Below are positions 49,201-54,785 of a DNA stretch of 64,000 nt, in pieces. This DNA comes from Selenomonas sp. AE3005 (GTDB taxonomy: Bacteria; Bacillota; Negativicutes; Selenomonadales; Selenomonadaceae), in the NCBI RefSeq assembly GCF_000686945.1, contig NZ_KK366041.1, positions 21,685 to 85,684 of the forward strand, written 5' to 3'. Numbering within the stretch: the stretch's first letter is position 1; every line of letters begins with the position of its first letter. The notes below the pieces were generated by a model, which worked only from the letters and a program-made list of their open reading frames with translations, made no database searches and had not been told where the DNA came from. A program made the position numbers and the translations under genes.

Positions 49201-50740
49201 TGATACCGATATCGCTGCCCGTAACAGCACCAATAGACACTTTGCCATTATTGGCAGTCAGCGCCGCCGCATTTGCCTTTTCATTCACCGTTACCTTGGC
49301 ATTGGTATCGCCCGTCAGCACAGCCACGCCCACGGCTACGGCATTACCGCTGCCACCACTGCCATTAGCAGTCAGCTCGACCTTCGTGTCTGCATTAGCA
49401 TCGATTTTGATACCGTTGCCATTCGTATCGGCCTCGTTAGCCGTAAGGCTGCCATCAATGACCACATCTGCCGTATTGTAGACACGGGAAACTGCCACAG
49501 CGGCAACTGCCTTGGAGCCGTCTACCGTATTACCCTCGCTGTCCTTATTTCCAGCAGGCGCAATGGACTGTTTAATCTTCACATTGGATTTGGCGGCAAT
49601 GTCGATATTCTTGCCCGTAATATTGCTGCCTTCCCCAATATTGACGGCGGACTTGTTCTTCTTGCTGGAATAATTGACAAAGAGATACTTGTTCGCGCCA
49701 GCCTCTTTGGCAGCCAGTTTGTCTACCAACCCATTCAACAGTTCGCTGTCATCCCCCAGGACAACGCCCTTCAGGGTGTCCGTCAGTGTCATAGGGGTGC
49801 TGTCTTCATAGGTGCTCTTACTTTCTGCCGTGAGTTTCACTGCGCCATCGCTGCTCGCAATAGACACATTTTTGCCAACATTAACTGTAGCAGCAAGGTC
49901 CGTGGAACGGTCTTTCCAGCGAATAGGGTTAGGTGCATCATTTTCAGTCTTGGTATCCTTGACGGCAGACTCCTGCTTAGCTGTCAGGATGATATCTCCG
50001 CCCGAACCTACAGATGCCGTCAGACCAGTAAGCCCGGAGTTCACAGAAATAGCATCTCCATTTTTTATATTCACTAAATCCGTAAAATTTAAGTCCTTGG
50101 TACTCTGAATCTTAGCGCCATCGTTGATATTGATGATGCCTGCCCCCAGCATAACGCCACTATGGGTGTTAATATGTCCTTTGATGTCGATGGTCTTATC
50201 GTTGGCATAGGTGTTAAGCGCACTTATAGCCTCCATATTGATATTAGGATTATCTGGTTTGTACAGCTTATCAAAAGCAGTCTGCGTCGGCACAATACCC
50301 GTAAACTGCCCGGCATTGATTACACCATTCGGGCCAACGGCAATGCCATTAGGGCTAAGGAATATAAGATGGCCGTCAATCTTATTGTCCCGCACAGCAT
50401 TGACAATGCCATCGATACTGATTTTTTCTTTTACCAGATTGGCAAAAACGTTCGCCGAACCGAAGTTAAATTTGGCAATATAGCCCGATTCCAGAGCAAA
50501 CTGTTCAAAACGTTTGTAGCCAAAATCGCCATTATTTTCCGGGCTGATATTATAGACCTTCCCCTCAGGGTTGATTGTATTGCCGCCTTTTTCCACAATT
50601 GCTGCCTCGCCCACGCCAAAAGGAGCCAGCATGCCAGCAGCAAAAGCCAGTGAGGCCAGGAGCCAGCGCGGTTCTATATTCCTTGTCTTAACTTTTGCCT
50701 TTTTATCATGCCGTTTTTTAATTTTATATCCGTATGCCAT
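31256..50740 (-). CDS. Giant filamentous-haemagglutinin-type adhesin (TpsA)
   Basis: About 6494 residues. N-terminus: basic extended signal peptide (KIKKRHDKKAK) and hydrophobic WLLASLAFAAGMLAPFG, cut near GVGEAA. TPS secretion domain, about residues 45-190, including FLSPNGIAVGPNGVINAG. A Lys/Glu/Asp-rich linker near residues 560-690. Long beta-helix of GAGVAV/GGAVAISN-type repeats to about residue 2900. A C-terminal third of rapidly repeating GDI.I/GNV.IGT strands with near-identical 209-residue units. Resembles LktA-like filamentous adhesins of Negativicutes and Fusobacteria. Secreted across the outer membrane by the TpsB partner encoded just upstream. ATG 50740 has GGTGG close upstream; TTG 50752 and GTG 50749 are alternatives. 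No C-terminal toxin domain is recognised. Confidence 0.88.
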   Translation of the reverse strand: MAYGYKIKKRHDKKAKVKTRNIEPRWLLASLAFAAGMLAPFGVGEAAIVEKGGNTINPEGKVYNISPENNGDFGYKRFEQFALESGYIAKFNFGSANVFANLVKEKISIDGIVNAVRDNKIDGHLIFLSPNGIAVGPNGVINAGQFTGIVPTQTAFDKLYKPDNPNINMEAISALNTYANDKTIDIKGHINTHSGVMLGAGIININDGAKIQSTKDLNFTDLVNIKNGDAISVNSGLTGLTASVGSGGDIILTAKQESAVKDTKTENDAPNPIRWKDRSTDLAATVNVGKNVSIASSDGAVKLTAESKSTYEDSTPMTLTDTLKGVVLGDDSELLNGLVDKLAAKEAGANKYLFVNYSSKKNKSAVNIGEGSNITGKNIDIAAKSNVKIKQSIAPAGNKDSEGNTVDGSKAVAAVAVSRVYNTADVVIDGSLTANEADTNGNGIKIDANADTKVELTANGSGGSGNAVAVGVAVLTGDTNAKVTVNEKANAAALTANNGKVSIGAVTGSDIGINAGAVGAQSYVVSNVGVANYDTSADVIINRSITAGAVDIKAENNITGLKMKVDNTIPNSGSSTGKKTAETSEADKKTDDDAAKAEKSKPDSEKSAAEIKSEQKSKEPTKVIKDASVDANDEKTKDAAGKDGKGGVKDVKDKVEGTNEGGDNAAKTSAFGLGASVGVFANKNDAHVTIGKNAVITAAKPENAATPDGSVNVSAKTLLNASAEKEDSLNLTVKNAQANSAKVEVGAAVLVSNVKNNANIVLDSDGDKSAQIKGGAVALDAAAGMGKYKKDDKDTTSVLSYAVSSEGKATEEKPATVVLDGSVGINTLKNNAIVLLGQQSKVEGTAVTLSTDAAANAQGTYGATEENSKVGVGATVGLQNISSNSLIMTGKGVELTGATVSTTANNSLDAKNEVKNAGKGDSIGVSGMVALSYGDSNSVVSLDDETKVNAPGAAIITAINATNVDNSARSETSGTAGSKAFGIGVGIVNYDVNSIAMVGDTGKGISAPSGSTTDAEKAAQKIYQDAALARNIAGDTLAGKLGNSTTGNAQGSIATGSLTVTAVTTGMLQNDAKAKATTSTAENAADEGGNAKKDSEKWTKWSKQGDEGAGEAKKNAQDIEKDNVNSKNESAAPTAAGAAKEASTAANPEETPQTGGAAPAANESAGASIGLEGSAALTFLGGRTDAVLNNVTVQNSESAAVESVALSATDFLGSITLGGTNIKHSLKENNSNTQVAIGGTFAMNSVSRDVDSILRNSTLQQVQSVSNSAAKTGIEVAAGMGVSTAKGSGTNVAGAGVVYYNKAKQDIHALLLNNTVTSAADGGTIANKAASTDFQIAGALAANSTSGAGTNVGVGGAVAISNLENNLSSGIIGGSYQNKFQLVNVEAQKGTTQINGAAAGSKSGYGFNGAFAYGSVKNTTSAYISGATVKGDTGNSVNVKAGEIPVQKTDTERTDEKQQIESNGKLDSQTKSLLKDAVDADKKNKDTLEEKGIDTTGEGYLQNGDEQSALDAEVKNTDEGKIADAAAQDESAAKDELGKNHSLTITAAMAGGLSSDVAAGAGIAYNYVKNDIAADIKDSTITADNVNGEAATDAKIISVGAGVAIGGKAFNGAGSGSWNDLKNDTKVNFANNTITGKNISQQAQNTSSIINIAGEVAGGKGMAMGLSLAYNSLNNTTGTYLTGNTVILDANGTDNSVKLATTNQSKALAVAGGVEVNTSQSVAGAVGTVAINRGVNNTESVIDGKTADGNTKLENLKELSVTAEELSKKTTVAGAVSIGGTKVGVGGAVAYTSVGSSSNKERLRAEINHADITTTNDGKIEVSAKDSKKNDQNELEKSRVITVGAGFGVGWGKNWFNLQGGAAVSDIYKDSTAALNNSDINAGSSSNHPTIDVTADTKSKINTVGVGGSVSIGSQVKGAAGVAINRMNQDTKAEMATDSGTTTVNAGLTQVRATGDGDIHSVGVGGLVGVGGQVAFAGSGSYNYIGNNVDAILKNQNLTSNSSVGVVAQSDDRLYNFAGGFAIGANTKVGLGAAVSINKITGSTNALVSGGSLTAADGEAIKVSRPSADKVFKAEKLTVETTRDQLSSSRTDVEKKGIVVDSSATHTIISQLSSGGAAISASVGVNVDGTVNINSIQGETADKPSSTTAKIQNTAINSAGNASDVNVNAVDYTNLGTFTGTPSIGGGGVGVSVGVSANWETLGRQTVAEISSNTTKKNVYAKNLTVDAIAKHGSSALSFAAAGSAGKVSVSSGDSIMRHKNTSVTSALLKNVNAEFDGQAKIQAEHLGNSHTENVSVSASVGMVAVAAGAGVSVMDDTSTVKAEVADSSLKAKESTEGKNISVAAKNENKWNNLLVTASLGAGIGAGVAANVGINNTTSETAALVTRSQLEAYDATVKAEDKLTVKATGGVGAGGVGGVGVAVALNNINSSVSAHVTGNSSVKAANDIDVTAEETRSFDSQVTGAAAGGIGVGVNVAVTSINKGITDAQLSSAKDESGNVTGVNATTQNEINKHLTSVNAAKGSLGAGAKFFGLKGTDSDLATARNTSVSLSTPDTKKMGIHTEVDGTTLLAGNNVNVLAKETSDIFAKNVGVTAAGAASVNVTDAIIHTNYDTDVTMNSANITGKNVNINAIQTQAQAQDGKQGSDVKVTAVTVGALGGVGVGYAGIVNKGATDVNIANSSITGTENVTVAATDESKHKSNILSVGVAAANVTTTFASVENKNNVGVTLAGTNNIAAGKDITIDAKRANTLEAHTQGVGVGGINVAVNHATIEDGEKDSSGKIIKGNAAAKITGTDGTFTANTFQLGAANDTTANISAGNTAVSVLGISTMRGKGVMDMGAEVSVAGGTFNANTAIFSSMLGNANSRTLEGNVKGHNISAGAVSPDTVRLETTANGKVDVANSTFGENTTLFLGNMSYVDRKAYIYDVTVGGVAVGNSRAIISGDETLTTTLTGKSGVTNKLNSLGVFSYGENKGKALADAGGGGLAGYIGSHVDNKSTNKVTSTLGGKWDVAGEVYLLAEQKDETKLTATEGHGGVIGVGGTSVENKINTTTNATVADNTVINADRVHIGTANAADTGAYDDTDSKGNKDVQTYTLKDHFGGAISGNRLRSLLDVTENGTVTIGSNAKITTNNLQEYIASSNNDLTNHASAKGGAAVGVVDAVTENNITVNNTVDVKGGAALSNEKAASAKDIILAAYDEHKVNSHADATVGGAVGVLVGKNETTMNRKSNVNVAGTIESGSNVGLYAGASEGGVLSNLNVDLKAGVYNYTAIPVSSPTVNYNSVADRGAVDVSGTVRSTKDINVIASGGKENVVTDESKWAWVNGGKEINKKFLSSDAVVAEEAMPKTSTVSVTGSLIAGTADPINLIIGGSVANGLTITAPDNRANNRVKNGVTQGNFDYANTLGARLAELKKLIAAYEGDATQMAAYIAERDRIQQKMRDLGLDNDSNRPVYYVEIPDIAASGGNINVQANDFNGTGKLHANSAPSVTITNESDAYLKINNIIMGEQGGQIVYNKDNVIPPGTTEGNKKINEINVSKSGARFSEIYGVTNGEAAGLKVLNTKTFSGDKTSTLSLTSRLAQEIDNSDLTDAEKTQYKKDIRDGKFTYTAITDVEVNGKISNFHGNVTINNASGDIRISGGTTDRPTGVFGNTVTLVAANGTIAQDYKEGIVNINGDPEKYLATKAAEMKNALGLSETNSDSKSSTETYSPSASSQTATGYIAGRDVYVSASNINVNGLIQSGYKNYTATVTETDLAKAQKMSADRAAVVQNRTMYKVNDGGAQWNQTDKVFDYVPQVYWDPSTKQLFVEDIDTAGGKVYLTGMIASTGQGKILAADGAAIISVTNQTALDMNVGNVLNNQREGVITIADTAKDTWTEYRKGQTRTIDHYAQYLKDHRNDGDLYASAAKTGNNLSVGNDLTYGVKKDQTYSWVNGVSVETTQTFEHYVRKGLWGAIETVNETQLKEMSKNKTPVEINDQKKLGLPEGAVIKQGSNNTPDSDKLQLDGSTRVLSSEIKERTHDEWRSGFLGWFKHTKDRWKTGTKTVQLYNYTLNASQPITIGLLGDEKGKIDIKSTNAAGGSINLTGNVANSHNQAALTIDSQAGGILQKDGTTLKSEIVNLSAKNDIKNIHIASIGSMDGSIATDNIKLTAVSNGKGDIDITATGGLLNNQSLPGNVEIVALKSQDGNVGFNKDAAIGDVTLNASGNITQFGSGITVEGRGINLTSKNGGIGTSAQAIQIAGSDLVYATDRYGAQVNASAHGDIYLTESAAGGDMRVGKIESKTGDVTLKVENGGFIDGLPSDDKSGSTEAVDDMVHRWIDAGLIDGEKDANGNYTYKGAYIEGLEKARDDYKANIEEVYDVNKGGKTQTQWQEEANAERTAYQSYLDNKAHYGSLSASALQDLEKNGDKDYLAFKLADKNYSQYRKKDNTSYETADEFLQANSAAYKYAQYENATKYLEADAAYKDLAAKAAPENRKFEWTKDMMLYAVSDKLVNKDSGSSIQTERAANVLGKNITLNAAKAVGTSSDTASTITVGQLTGDNKIDYMKQLMNAGASDVTAKKDAAGNLTAFEIKGNMPLGVKASGTLNVQAGGNVSVAGRKDENGEHSALKVGMVDATQNGATGDVRLHSELGIYNDLADANGTNIKGKNLILTGGQESIGSSDKPLTVYLSGDGDMTEVRADKNVFIKNMNTTDYLRLGAMFAKDTISLNSDKGFLMSNANGEIAQSYINAGKTLEFNTNANTGIVGNKDYAIRILNDRAPVNITAKSAYIKGVNNTDVPNGTLVLGTVNTKEEFVAASEGSLAVGREEEKDKAAVAGSVNAGGDVTLTAAENLTLDGAVTAVDSQSAKKDLTLTATNGSITQTSKGAITADKVKTFNGKSLLLDKAENKFNSITVDGTPTEAAEKPAIAGEVRIKDNADALTVEIKRDVAGDISVTNLRENGSLANVGNFTATGNITLAAKGTLSQTAGTIFKAGTGKNVTLTSTAADIKQAANAGIKAVNVNVTSAKTVDLQGTGNKFKSIAVQASQADAPIAGDVSVKTNTDDLEISVQPAVAGNIAVENRDANGSIEVLSALQANNNDATTANNGNIELTAGANVNIHRDITTGQKMPAPYNTFTVANILADKYNSLTIKAGGVIQEAEGVKIDAPVVDTQSGKGVSLESSKNKFAIFLADGKDGGNEIAGSVKAITNYEGTYVAGTRVDSIKGDADFTNLAEQGNVRFLADSADVLHVLGGNNAQAATGSLRLAAGKDVELLGNVYAKNDIVLASTGEGSIHGLGKGMEAGNDVFMLAKDAVYYIGTMKAGNSIDVEVWHAASASAGSGIHIGTVASMLEQSQGETLLEAGKDMNFIVKGNGDVDLEGKLEAKAGTVTVDISGQGDISIGQKDEVNEKTITAKGDVTIGTGQGDIAIVKGIESTNESIKLETGKGNITVGRDNVSDEKSLIANKNVSIGTNTGTITIQGHTVTTSGDISMKAGKDVYIKGAANGNFIIKEDGLIKSGGGINLYGRNGDIYITDKLSAEKGLTAAISEQGSVIFGTNVEVTGDVNITTENGIIAVGRTVNSEEGTVNLQTGKGDILIGKDITAGDAVTISSHDGAMIIGAASIVDDGNVDGDVLAKNGNVSIKTDKGSIDILKSVTAQKGEIDITTDSQGKIRVDDEVQAAKDIAITAKEGNIEVGNNVNSTEGSIRLQSEIGDVLVGKDVTAGKDVTISTHQGNVVVGDTNMGDAGDILAKAGNVSIQTDKGNIGIVKTVTAQEGSIDILSGQGDILIGNNGPDVKTVTAKQNIDLTAKDGKVVVYGKTSTEIGDISITAHREQYIPGEDNSSFIIDQNGKLEAGGAIHLNVGNGDLHVSDRIQAKQDLVTELEEKGGIYFDTDVNVAGKVSVKTTDGDIYVGHDVRATQDIVMAAAVGTINVGATVVSGNGNVNLAAENGDIAVGKEVRAEKGSIGVQVSTGNVTIGDNGPDVETVTAHENINIGVDVGKIYIYGKTSTQTGDISMAAGNSQYKPGELNFVIEQNGQIESGRDVLLNGRNGDLHVTDRINAKQGLNAKISSNGGIYLDNDVSVTKNVDVSTDKGNIIGGHSINSDVGSVRLLSGSGNILIGKDITAEKDIDISTKQGNVVAGANVATAAGNVNLAAGLGNITIGKEVRAEKGNIGVEVGTGNVTIGDNSPDVETVTARENINIDVDLGKIYIYGKTSTQTGDISMTAGNSQYKPGELSFVIEQNGQIESGRDVLLNGRNGDLHVTDRINAKRDLNAKIRSDGGIYFEKEAVVSGDSALAGNFIYVDGITANNGGKVFHFSMTGTDDNKLIGKEFYVGSLRSKGGTEMLSLWGNSGYLHVDEGNLSVADVLAVDKIYLDNAQTDLAIYGRTPTRDGEQLAYWNNLGLAYSKERSYQLYTDGMLRTHGTVLVDCGRYYTKLYGDNLSVVDMMRERDTNVHGKFTFDGTWLTRRVNAMKQMSIDMDAVNADFLQKNDVVEEVVVD
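31890..32960 (-). repeat. Near-identical tandem units in the tpsA 3' end
   Basis: Sequence around 31956-32290 recurs with few changes 627 bases away (32583-32905), encoding GKIYIYGKTSTQTGDISM and VLLNGRNGDLHVTDRI in both copies. More diverged copies lie near 33040-33400 and 34150-34400. The period of 209 residues keeps the frame, so copy number can change by recombination without breaking the gene. Confidence 0.8.
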
Positions 50741-50821
50741 CGTAACCACCAATCCTTTTCTTGCAAGCTGCCCAAACTTCTATCCTTGTATTATCCGGGC
50801 AGCCCAGCCTCCTTGCACGGC

Positions 50822-52486
50822 TCAGAATGTAGCCGACAGATTGAAGTCTATTCTGGCGCTGTCCAGACGTCTATCATAAAAATCCTTTTTCAAGGGAAGT
50901 CCCACGGTCAGAGCACCGTACATATTCTTGTACCTGGCCTCAAAACCTATACCTGTACTCATCAACATGCGATGTTCAGGTGCAGTATCCCCTGCTACAG
51001 TTCCCCAATCAAAGAAGGGGAAAATATAAAAACGTTTATTCTTGTCCAAGGGTATATGGTACTCCAGCCCCACTGTCAGCCCTTGTTCGCCGCCAATGAA
51101 CCCTTCTTCATAGCCCCGGACGCTGTTGACGCCGCCAATGAAGAAACGGTCTGAAGATGCCGACAGAAAGCTATTAGCACTCCACTGCCCGTCCAGACGC
51201 CCTTGGAAAAACTGTCCGTTCTTATAGCGTTTCTGCCAGAAGGAACTGAGACGGTAAATCCTGGCCGTATCCGATTTGTCGTCAATATTGCTGCTCCGTG
51301 AAAACACAAACGAGTGTTTATGATAAAACACGGACGCATTACCATAATGAGTGAAGGAAACATACGGTATCACCCGGTTTAACTTATCATCCACATACGG
51401 CACAACTACACCCCTGCCATGCCCCACTTCTGATTTAACCGTCTGATTGACGTATTGAATACCTGCCTCATGCCGGGAATGTTCCGTAATCTGAAACGGC
51501 ACACGCCAAGTCACGGAATAAGAGGTGGACTTTCCCTCCACCCCTAGGGGTTTTAGCTCGCCACTCGTCACTTTCGTCTTGTTGGCTGCATAATTCAGGT
51601 CCAGCATCATGCCTTTTTTCGATATGGGAAAACTATAGCCTAAATTCCAGGCCTGGGTGCCCTGACTGCGGATAAAACTTGCCCGCAGGGCGTCCCTGTG
51701 GCCTGTCAGACTGCGCATATTGTAAAACAGCCCCTGCCGCCAGCGGCCGCTGGATTCATAGCCATCATTGTCCGTATAAAGTGTTACCGACTGGTTCTGC
51801 GGCTCAAAGGCTATGATTTCATAGTCAGTAGTCCCCTCCTGACTGCCCGGTTTCATCACTACCCGCAGCTGCAAATCATTGGTGCCATGGAACCAGCGTA
51901 AATCCCGGTTTAGTTTATCAATATTGGCAATTTCTCCCGGTTTTAAGCCCAGCCGGCTTGTGATATAGCCGGTTTTGGTATACTTGTTCCCTGTGATGTT
52001 GACCTCTCCCGTCTTGCCCTCAATGAGGCGGATTTCCACCTTCCCCTCGTGAATGCGCTGGGGAGGCAGCACGGCTCCACAGGTCATATAGCCCTTCTGC
52101 CGGTAAAGGTCGGTTATTTTCCCGGTCATCTCCTGCAAATCCTTTACGGTAATCTGACGGCCGATATATTTTTCGGTGACCGACTTAATTTCTTCCTGCG
52201 TCAGGATTTCCGAAGGGGTGCAGTCCACCTGCTTAAGTTCAAAGCTGATTTCCGTTTCCCCTTCCACTGCCGGATTCTTTTCCGTCTGCTCCACCTTTTT
52301 ATCCTTAGCAGCCTCATCCTCTGCAATCTGTTCCAAAACGCGTTCCCGTTCCATATCCCTGCGGTCACGTTCCAGCTGAATACCGGCACCAGCATCCAGA
52401 TTCCTGTCAGGTGCAGCCAGGACGGCCTGATTTCCCGTTAATAATCCCACGATAACTGTCAAACATAAAGACTTGGACGTTTTCAT
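50822..52486 (-). CDS. TpsB outer-membrane transporter (FhaC/ShlB family)
   Basis: 554 residues. Signal peptide LCLTVIVGLLTGNQAVLAA; a charged helix (residues 30-75, ERDRRDMERERVLEQIAE) that can plug the pore; two POTRA domains (about 80-235) with TGKITDLYRQKGYMTCGAVL and VEIRLIEGKTGEVNITG; a 16-strand barrel with the Omp85/TpsB signature VNSVRGYEEG near residue 455; terminal Phe as expected for barrel insertion. It exports the giant adhesin encoded 80 bases downstream. ATG preceded by GGGAG. Its presence shows that the host has an outer membrane. Confidence 0.92.
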   Translation of the reverse strand: MKTSKSLCLTVIVGLLTGNQAVLAAPDRNLDAGAGIQLERDRRDMERERVLEQIAEDEAAKDKKVEQTEKNPAVEGETEISFELKQVDCTPSEILTQEEIKSVTEKYIGRQITVKDLQEMTGKITDLYRQKGYMTCGAVLPPQRIHEGKVEIRLIEGKTGEVNITGNKYTKTGYITSRLGLKPGEIANIDKLNRDLRWFHGTNDLQLRVVMKPGSQEGTTDYEIIAFEPQNQSVTLYTDNDGYESSGRWRQGLFYNMRSLTGHRDALRASFIRSQGTQAWNLGYSFPISKKGMMLDLNYAANKTKVTSGELKPLGVEGKSTSYSVTWRVPFQITEHSRHEAGIQYVNQTVKSEVGHGRGVVVPYVDDKLNRVIPYVSFTHYGNASVFYHKHSFVFSRSSNIDDKSDTARIYRLSSFWQKRYKNGQFFQGRLDGQWSANSFLSASSDRFFIGGVNSVRGYEEGFIGGEQGLTVGLEYHIPLDKNKRFYIFPFFDWGTVAGDTAPEHRMLMSTGIGFEARYKNMYGALTVGLPLKKDFYDRRLDSARIDFNLSATF

Positions 52487-52591
52487 CTACTAAATCTCCC
52501 ATCTATGGCAAAGTCATTGTGCCTTAGCAAATTTCTTTCTTATAATTATTATCGCATTATTTTTCATTTTATTAAATAGGTGTTCCAGAAT

Positions 52592-52660
52592 GTCACCCTG
52601 TTAACGCTTGCTTTTTTCACAGCATATCGTTAAACTGAAAACGAGTTATTAACGATATAG
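52592..52660. promoter_or_regulatory. Divergent control region with CGTTAA repeats
   Basis: Inverted repeat ATATCGTTAA (52624-52633) and TTAACGATAT (52649-52658), 15 bases apart, with a further TGTTAACG nearby. It lies between tpsB and the regulator gene and is a natural binding site for the HTH-receiver protein. Confidence 0.5.
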
Positions 52661-52706
52661 ATTTTTGGTCATAATTGTACTAAGACAAGAACGGAGCTCC
52701 TGGCAA

Positions 52707-53306
52707 ATGAATACACTTTTTGCAGAAACGCTGAGAAAACTGCGAACAGAAAAGAGTCTTTCACAACGGGAACTGGCCGGACAGGTGTATGTAACCCGGT
52801 CAACGATTGCCCGCTGGGAAAACGGCAGCCGCCTGCCGGATGCCATGATGATTACGCGGCTCGCTACGTGTCTCGATACAGATGTCAACATACTGCTGGC
52901 AGCGGCGGCCGCCAGTGAGGAAACGCCCCATGTCATCATGGTGGATGACCGAAAAATGTTTCTATCCAGTGCCCTGCCGATTTTAGAAGAGGTACTGCCT
53001 TATGCCACTATCACTGGCTTTACCCGGCCATCAGAGGCCATAGAATTTGCCACGGCCAACCGCGTCGCCCTAGCTATTTTGGATATCGAAATGGGCCATA
53101 CCAGCGGCCTTGACCTTTGCCGCAAACTGTTGGCCATCAATCCCCGCACGAATGTGGTGTTTTTGACAGCTTACGTCGAGTATTCTTTTGATGCGTGGAG
53201 CACCGGTGCCTGCGGTTTCCTGCTAAAGCCGCTTACGGCCGAGGCCATACAGGCACAGCTCAAAAATCTCCGCTATCCGTTTTCGTTAGGAGGCGCAAAG
53301 AAATGA
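52707..53306 (+). CDS. Response regulator with N-terminal Cro/CI-type HTH
   Basis: 199 residues; ATG after GGAG. Residues 1-62 are a HTH_XRE domain (FAETLRKLRTEKSLSQRELA, TRSTIARWENGSRLPD). Residues 75-190 are a receiver with VIMVDDRKMF, the phospho-acceptor LAILDIEMG, and FLTAYVEYS and FLLKPL for the switch Thr and Lys. The order DNA-binding-first is unusual; most response regulators place output at the C-terminus. Overlaps the kinase gene (ATGA). Probably controls the divergent TPS operon. Confidence 0.85.
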   Translation: MNTLFAETLRKLRTEKSLSQRELAGQVYVTRSTIARWENGSRLPDAMMITRLATCLDTDVNILLAAAAASEETPHVIMVDDRKMFLSSALPILEEVLPYATITGFTRPSEAIEFATANRVALAILDIEMGHTSGLDLCRKLLAINPRTNVVFLTAYVEYSFDAWSTGACGFLLKPLTAEAIQAQLKNLRYPFSLGGAKK

Positions 53307-54583
53307 CTGACTGGCTGACACTGCTCGCTTTTGGCCTGATTGGTGCAATGTTTACCCTGACCGCACTGGGGCTCGGTGTTGCGGCCATTATGCCCAGCAC
53401 CAATCGATGGAACAGACGTTTCTTCATCAGCCTGTTTGCCACCATCATGCTGCTCATATTGTCTGTGCTCGTTGATTCCCTGGTTTGGGAAAATCCCACC
53501 ATGGCTGCAGCGGAAAAAATAGTGGCCTTTTTTGAATATCTCTTATTTTCGCTGCCCATGCCGATGTTTACCATTTACCTGCTAAAAACCTGTGGGGAAC
53601 GGTGGCAGACAAGCTGGCTTTTCCGCACCATCGCCGGCCTGTGGTGCCTCTTCTTTATCCTGTTGGGCATAGCCCAAGGCACAACCTTCCTGTACTATAT
53701 TACGCCTGATAACCAATTTTACCGTGGGCCCTGGCATTCCCTGCTCATGGCTCCCCTGATTATAATCATGCTGCTCAATCTGGCCGGTGTTATCAGGCAA
53801 CGCAGGCAGCTGCCCACCAAATACTATGCCGCCTTTCTCGTTAATCTGCTGCCTCTGACAATAACCTTGCTCCCCTACACTTTTTTCGCGTTCTCTCCCA
53901 CCAGCGAAATGGCTCTTTTTATCGGCGAAGTTCTCTCCACGCTTTCCATGTTTGGCATGATTCTGTACCATCAGACTGACCAATACATGCACCAGCAACG
54001 GGAAATTGCCCATCAACGCGCCAGTATCATGGTGCTGCAAATGCGGCCACACTTTATCTACAACGCCATGATGAGCATCTACTATCTTTGCGCTAGTGAT
54101 GCCCAAAAAGCCCAGCAGGTCACGCTGGATTTTACCACTTATTTGCGCAAGAACTTCACCGCCATCGCCGGTGAAAATACCATACCTTTTACCGATGAAT
54201 TGGAACACGCCCGCGCTTATCTGGCCATCGAACAGGTGCAGTTCGAGGACAGGCTCTGTGTGGAATACGATACGCCGCACACCTGTTTCCGCTTACCGCC
54301 ACTGACCTTGCAGCCCATTGTAGAAAATGCCGTCAAGCATGGTCTGGACCCGGAGGCCGCGCCCCTGCATATCACGATCCGCACCATAGCGGCAGAGAAC
54401 GGCAGCCAGCTTATCGTAGAGGACAACGGCCCCGGCTTTGCCCCGGCCGAACTTGCTGACAGCCCGGAACCACATACCGCCCTGACCAACATACAACAGC
54501 GGCTGGAAATGATGTGCGGCGGCGAAATAAAAATCCGCCCTCGTGCAGAAGGCGGCACTATAGTCACCATAACAATTCCCTAA
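53303..54583 (+). CDS. LytS-like membrane sensor histidine kinase
   Basis: 426 residues. Six or seven hydrophobic segments within residues 1-235, without a recognisable extracellular sensor, then a His_kinase box QMRPHFIYNAMMSIYYL (phospho-His), an N-box IVENAVKHGLDPE, G-boxes VEDNGPGF and GGTIVTITIP. Inner membrane. Partner of the receiver protein encoded just before it. Ligand unknown; the multi-spanning input suggests sensing within the membrane, for instance a peptide or envelope state. Confidence 0.85.
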   Translation: MTDWLTLLAFGLIGAMFTLTALGLGVAAIMPSTNRWNRRFFISLFATIMLLILSVLVDSLVWENPTMAAAEKIVAFFEYLLFSLPMPMFTIYLLKTCGERWQTSWLFRTIAGLWCLFFILLGIAQGTTFLYYITPDNQFYRGPWHSLLMAPLIIIMLLNLAGVIRQRRQLPTKYYAAFLVNLLPLTITLLPYTFFAFSPTSEMALFIGEVLSTLSMFGMILYHQTDQYMHQQREIAHQRASIMVLQMRPHFIYNAMMSIYYLCASDAQKAQQVTLDFTTYLRKNFTAIAGENTIPFTDELEHARAYLAIEQVQFEDRLCVEYDTPHTCFRLPPLTLQPIVENAVKHGLDPEAAPLHITIRTIAAENGSQLIVEDNGPGFAPAELADSPEPHTALTNIQQRLEMMCGGEIKIRPRAEGGTIVTITIP

Positions 54584-54718
54584 AAACATAGACGATACGC
54601 TGACCCCATTTTATAGGACTTCTTATTTAATTGTTTGCAATATAAAAATAAATTTTCATCATAGTTTAGTAATTTGTTTCGATAATCCAGTTAAACATCA
54701 ATTTCCTGTATTTTTTAT

Positions 54719-54755
54719 GTAATACTTTCACTTCTCATACGTACGTATATAATAA
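54719..54755 (+). promoter_or_regulatory. Promoter of the third double-glycine peptide gene
   Basis: TGTAATACTT (54719-54728) then CGTACGTATA (54740-54749) and TATAAT. The arrangement matches the region before the peptide gene at 22311, so the two are probably controlled by the same factor. Confidence 0.5.
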
Positions 54756-54785
54756 AAGAAACCATAACAAAAGGGGAGAATGAAC

